Below the pieces are notes generated by a model that was not told the origin of the DNA, ran no database searches, and was given only the letters and a program-made list of their open reading frames with translations. 23,750 nucleotides of DNA from Phoronis australis (taxonomy: Eukaryota; Phoronida; Phoronidae), in the NCBI GenBank assembly GCA_002633005.1, contig NMRA01000972.1, positions 1-23,750 of the forward strand, given 5' to 3'. The translations under genes were made by a program, and so were the position numbers. Positions 19,914 through 23,750 of this stretch are shown piece after piece; positions within the stretch are counted from its first letter, which is position 1, and every line of letters begins with the position of its first letter.

Positions 19914-21060
19914 GGAGGCTGATACATGTTTTATAATAAAAGGTGTAAAGTATTTCAAACCCAGACTTTAGATTCGTCTGTTCTTCAAGGAGGTGCACGC
20001 GTAATGTAATGTCCTATTGTTTCTTCGGATATAACATGAGTCATCATTTTCAGCTTTGTGTGTTTCTGGCCGTCAGCCAGGATCAAACAAAATGTTACAA
20101 ACTTATTGGCTCAACAACCCATGCCAAATGACGTCGTATGGAGCTTTCAATAACAAAAAACACAAACAAACAAACATAAGAAAAAAATGAATAAAAATAA
20201 CATAACGTGTTGTGAATATCATATTAGAACTAATGCGTTATATTCTTTTGTTCAACTATAAGGCCATGCTCGAATATATGGCTTATTTTACAGATCATAC
20301 GGATTGTCTTACGAAAGAAATCTAAATACTACTACCTGACCAAGTAGGTGAAGAGTTTTCATATTATCTTCACTGGTCTATGGGCCATGTGTTACAAAAC
20401 TACATGTAGGTCTAGTTGTGACCCAACAACAATTGTTGGAAATACAACCAGTTACGTTGTGTTATTCGAGTTGAAATTTGAAAGTTTACGTATTTTGTAG
20501 ACTGAGACTAGTCACACCGGTTAGACAGGTACTCCAATTCGATTTCTGGTTTTGATATGGAACACGTCCGATTTTCACTCGTGAGATTGCCGTTTTATTT
20601 TTGACATAAGTCACAAGACCTCGTGAATGAATCACACGGCGTATCAATAATAGTACGTGCTAAGACGACACACAGATGATCCGATTTAGTAATTCCACAG
20701 TGCTCCGGCCAATTAGCCTCACTCTTAAATGAAAACGTAAACAACAATCCGTCTTATCTCAAGCCACAAACTAATCGTGTCTGACACCAGTTGCAGATAA
20801 AAAAATCGTGTAGCAATTTTTCGTGTGCGAATGTCTTCAACGTTTATGATAAAAGCCAAACAAGTTCGAATGCGCAGGTAGGCGTACTACTTTATATATA
20901 GGTTCTTTATTTTTCAATGCCCAGTTGTTTGAAACAATCCCAAACATGACGTTTTTCCAAATTTTTATCTTGATAAGAGCTCCTCTTTTCTACAAACTCA
21001 TGACTTAAATGTTCTGAGAAAAGTTGCTAGAAACGCCGAAATGAGTTCCTTGATATGAAT
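19914..21060. other. No gene recognised
   Basis: AT-rich sequence with an A-rich stretch at about 20150-20205 (CAAACAAACAAAC) and a short palindrome CAACAATTGTTG near 20426. No open frame of note and no element I can name. Confidence 0.5.
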
Positions 21061-21146
21061 TAATTTAGACTTGAAAAATTATTGTACTCTCTTCGTGTTA
21101 TATATTGTAATGTGGGCCGGAGGCCTGTTACATGAAATAAACCTAA
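21061..21146 (+). mobile_element. Probable non-LTR retrotransposon (LINE) 3' tail
   Basis: The stretch GTAATGTGGGCCGGAGGCC, then TGTTACATGAAATAAACC, has the look of a LINE 3' end. A GGAGGCCTGTT motif and an AATAAA polyadenylation signal are a combination I associate with invertebrate LINE 3' UTRs, from memory. GTTACATGAAAwrAACC recurs at 21245-21264. No reverse transcriptase sequence is present, so at most a 5'-truncated copy. Confidence 0.35.
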
Positions 21147-21743
21147 CCACCTCTTTGTCTAACGACATTTATTAATAATGTCTTTAAAAACTGAGCCTCT
21201 GTTTCAATGAAAATAAATAGGGAATAGGTCCTTAAACTAGGGGCGTTACATGAAAAGAACCCTATTGGCTTTCAATAATATTGAAAATTCAACGCAGAGT
21301 TTACACTAAATGTGCATCAAAGGACAAAACTGTCTTAGTAATGAAAATACAACACCACAAGAAAGGCAAGTCCGTGTTTTGACGGGTCCACAGATACGAT
21401 GAAAAGTTTAGGAACATAGTTGGGTCCCTATTTGGGACTGTCTCATGCAATCGGGCACAGGACAGTATGAACAGGAAGAACGTAACAACAGCATACGGTG
21501 TATAAACTGTCTAAATGTTTCTTAAAGAGACATGCGTGAAACTGTAATAGCGCGGGTGGGCTTTGGTGCTGGGGATCAACTGCAATAGTTTAATACCTTC
21601 ACTGATACAGGATACAAAACTCTGTTTTGGTGTCTTTACTCAAAACTAGTTTTGTCTCGTGCTATTACACGATTATTACCTCCTCTGAGACTGGGGAAAA
21701 TATCATTCAACCTAAATTTATTATAAACCTTTGAGGGAGGTCT
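21147..21743. other. No gene recognised
   Basis: Apart from the second GTTACATGAAA copy at 21245 nothing stands out. No long open frame on either strand. Confidence 0.5.
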
Positions 21744-22601
21744 CTATTCCGAAGGTTCACTACTTCGAAGGTTCACCACTTCTAAGGTTCACTACACCAA
21801 AAATGTCTAAAATTTCGGATTCAGGTGTAATTTACATACTTTTACATAAAAATAACGATACTTTAGTTATTAGATGCACTTAGAGGTGTACCTATACACC
21901 AAAAACAAAGGCGGTTACTAAAACACTTTGTTTGGATTTCATGCGCAATCGAAATTGCCCGCATGTCTTACGAAAAAGGAAAAATGAGTAGGTACTTGCA
22001 TTGTGAAAAGAACACGTCGTAGAAATATTGATGAATTATCAACCACCACACATTCGTCAAATCCATGTCAAGATCGCATCACTGCACAGGGCGACTGAAA
22101 AGTTTAAGGACGCTACGCCTCAACCTCACCCACGGGAAATACGCGCACGGCCGCGTCAAAACTAAATTTAGTTAGTTGCCCTGTTCCTTCCAGTCTTCAC
22201 AAAGTCAGATAGTCCCATTCAGTCAGTTCTCTTGAATTTAAATTCGCCGATGGTCATCCCAGCCCTGCCCGTACCCTAGATGTTGTCCCTGCTCGAGAAT
22301 GAGTCATTAGTTAGATTGGCAGTGATTGGAAGTGAGCCTGTTGATTTGAAAACAATGTAATCAATGTTTTAAGAACTATTCAATTATTGCAATCCTTTAA
22401 ATAGTTTCTAACTGGACATAGATACAATACTTTATTCATGCCAGTTCCTATTCATTTGCAGACAATCGGAGTAATGAGCTGTCGGAATTCTGGTTACGGA
22501 ATTGTGGACATTCGAACTAGTGAATTTTCGAAGGTAGCGAACCTTCGGAGTATTGAACCTTCAGAGTAGCAGACCTACGGAGTAATGAACCTTCGGAATA
22601 G
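21744..22601. mobile_element. 858-bp foldback-like element with inverted ends built of about 16-bp subrepeats
   Basis: The left end (21744 to about 21818) reads CTATTCCGAAGGTTCACTAC and continues with TTCGAAGGTTCACCAC and TTCTAAGGTTCACTAC units. The right end (about 22528-22601), reverse-complemented, reads CTATTCCGAAGGTTCATTAC and continues with related units such as TCTGAAGGTTCAATAC and TCCGAAGGTTCGCTAC. Ends made of tandem subrepeats facing each other across a non-coding middle are the hallmark of foldback-type elements. The middle has no open frame of note; a GC-richer stretch lies at about 22090-22160. No clear target duplication was found. Family assignment is an inference. Confidence 0.7.
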
Positions 22602-23244
22602 TGACATGTAACGTTGGAAATCTTTCCCGTCAGGATTGTTGCTGGTATGAAGTGTGCGAGACTGTGCACCATTTACAATACTTGACAAGAGAAGACTTTA
22701 GTCATTGACCAACATTTTATTATGTCTGGACATACTTTTACCTTATATTTGATCATGATCGTAAGGGGTGAACTTGCCGTCGCTGTGGACTGAATTTAAC
22801 TGAATAGAAACGCACACACGTGTACACGCATGCATGTCAATCCACCAATCCGCAATCAAAGTTTACATTGGATGAACAACATATCTGAAAATCACTTTCA
22901 ATTCAAAATTTGAAAATGCGTGCACTTTACCGTACTATGCTAGCAAGAATATCAAAATAGCAGATAACAAACCAATTTTCTACTGTTTTGTTTCTTGGTC
23001 GATTTAAGGCATTCACACCGCGCTACTTTTTGGGAGCTCTACCACGCGTGTTCAACGCCTATGAGTAACATAAAGCCTCCTCTAATCGTCTGCACGATCC
23101 TGTCAACTACGCAAACACCACTGGGGCGAAGTTGACCGTATACGGCCCGATGATTACTTGAAGCGCTTTGAATCGGAAGCAAATTCAAAACTATTACTAT
23201 CTTAGTTATCATTGTAGATAGTAGCACCAGTAGCTGCAACAATT
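22602..23244. other. No gene recognised
   Basis: A 67-codon minus-strand frame at 23039-23242 shows no known domain. No repeat seen until the GTT tract. Confidence 0.5.
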
Positions 23245-23290
23245 TTGTTGTTGTTGTTGTTGTTGTTGTTGTTTGTTGTTGTTGTTGTTG
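23245..23290 (+). repeat. GTT microsatellite
   Basis: About 15 GTT units with one GTTT interruption near 23272. Confidence 0.95.
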
Positions 23291-23303
23291 TCCATCTATA
23301 TCC

Positions 23304-23400
23304 TATCTTTAACGGATAGGCCGGGGCTGGACCTTTTCTGCGGGGGGGGGGTTTCAATCGAACCCCCTGAACCCCCTGGCTACGGACCTGAATTTCTCAA
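23304..23400 (-). mobile_element. Fragment of dispersed repeat with CGTAGCCAGGGGG-type end
   Basis: Read on the minus strand this is CAGGTCCGTAGCCAGGGGGT, then a G/C-homopolymer-rich stretch including a run of ten at 23342-23351. CGTAGCCAGGGGG ends are common on dispersed repeats in many animal genomes (from memory). The plus-strand frame at 23273-23620 crosses this repeat and the GTT tract and is not taken as a gene. Confidence 0.35.
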
Positions 23401-23728
23401 AAAAAATCTAAGAGCAATTTGGAGTATAATTGAACACCACTATGCCTTTACAACTAATTTCAAATATCTAGGACTTATTCGGACTGGATGCTGCTTGAAG
23501 TCGCCATTGTTTCGTTTACATCAATGGTCAAATGTCACATTTTCTCGCTTTCTAGGCCTCTTTAAGGATACATGGACCATGAAAAAGACAAAAGAAACGT
23601 CAGTCAATAACCGAGGATAAAGGGATTCAAAGTCTGGTGTTACTTTCGTTTCGTTCTTACACATCATAACTGAAATCACAATGACGACCGTGATTTCACC
23701 ATAAGGCAATTTTTCGAAACATGCATCG
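23401..23728. other. No gene recognised
   Basis: Part of the 115-codon plus frame at 23273-23620 falls here, without a recognisable domain. A minus-strand frame at 23521-23748 runs into the CA tract. Confidence 0.5.
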
Positions 23729-23750
23729 CAACACACACACACACACACAC
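23729..23750 (+). repeat. CA microsatellite, cut by the window end
   Basis: Eleven CA units reach the last base of the window, so total length is unknown. Confidence 0.95.

Noticed and set aside
23273-23620. 115-codon plus-strand ORF near the window end
   Set aside because: Its start is in the GTT microsatellite and its next part is a dispersed repeat rich in homopolymer C and G; it is not a credible gene.

Overview
The window looks like animal (metazoan) nuclear DNA. It is AT-leaning, has no long uninterrupted ORFs, and holds spliced exons with GT/AG borders separated by introns of 0.3 to 7.6 kb. It also contains microsatellites, short inverted-repeat transposon remnants and one undetermined base inside a poly-G run. 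The protein and the repeat types suggest an invertebrate, probably marine (deuterostome or lophotrochozoan). I cannot place it further from sequence alone.

The one gene I can establish is an ESRP/fusilli-family epithelial splicing regulator on the minus strand. I reconstructed eight coding exons by reading splice sites and matching the conserved protein. In gene order they are 17381-17256, 16915-16772, 15417-15192, 7572-7483, 6877-6823, 2599-2489, 2159-1984 and 801-707. All seven internal junctions keep the reading frame. They join to 1023 nt (341 codons), running from a Kozak-supported ATG through the N-terminal ESRP domain, all of RRM1 and the first strand and helix start of RRM2. The rest of RRM2, RRM3 and the C-terminus lie beyond position 1. 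Several of these exons (55-144 nt) are too short to stand out as ORFs.

Layout along the plus strand: 1-706 is partial intron 8. Exons 8 to 1 follow between 707 and 17381, with introns 7 (1.2 kb), 6 (0.3 kb), 5 (4.2 kb), 4 (0.6 kb), 3 (7.6 kb), 2 (1.35 kb) and 1 (0.34 kb). Intron 5 holds a degenerate repeat cluster (about 3126-3960), a 384-bp mariner-type inverted-repeat element (4555-4938), a poly-G run with an N, a strong 96-nt hairpin (5697-5792) and a CpG-rich patch with a CCAAT box (about 6262-6400). Intron 3 holds a long TG/CA microsatellite and a degenerate GAT-rich tract. Intron 2 holds a 66-69 bp minisatellite ending shortly before the exon 3 acceptor. From 17382 to 23750 is 5' flanking DNA with no gene I can support. 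It carries a diverged 143-bp direct duplication, a 141-bp inverted-repeat element, a probable LINE 3' tail, an 858-bp foldback-like element with subrepeat-built inverted ends (21744-22601), a GTT microsatellite and a CA microsatellite.

I see no operon, CRISPR array, rRNA, intact tRNA or complete transposase. The biology here is one splicing-regulator gene with repeat-loaded introns.
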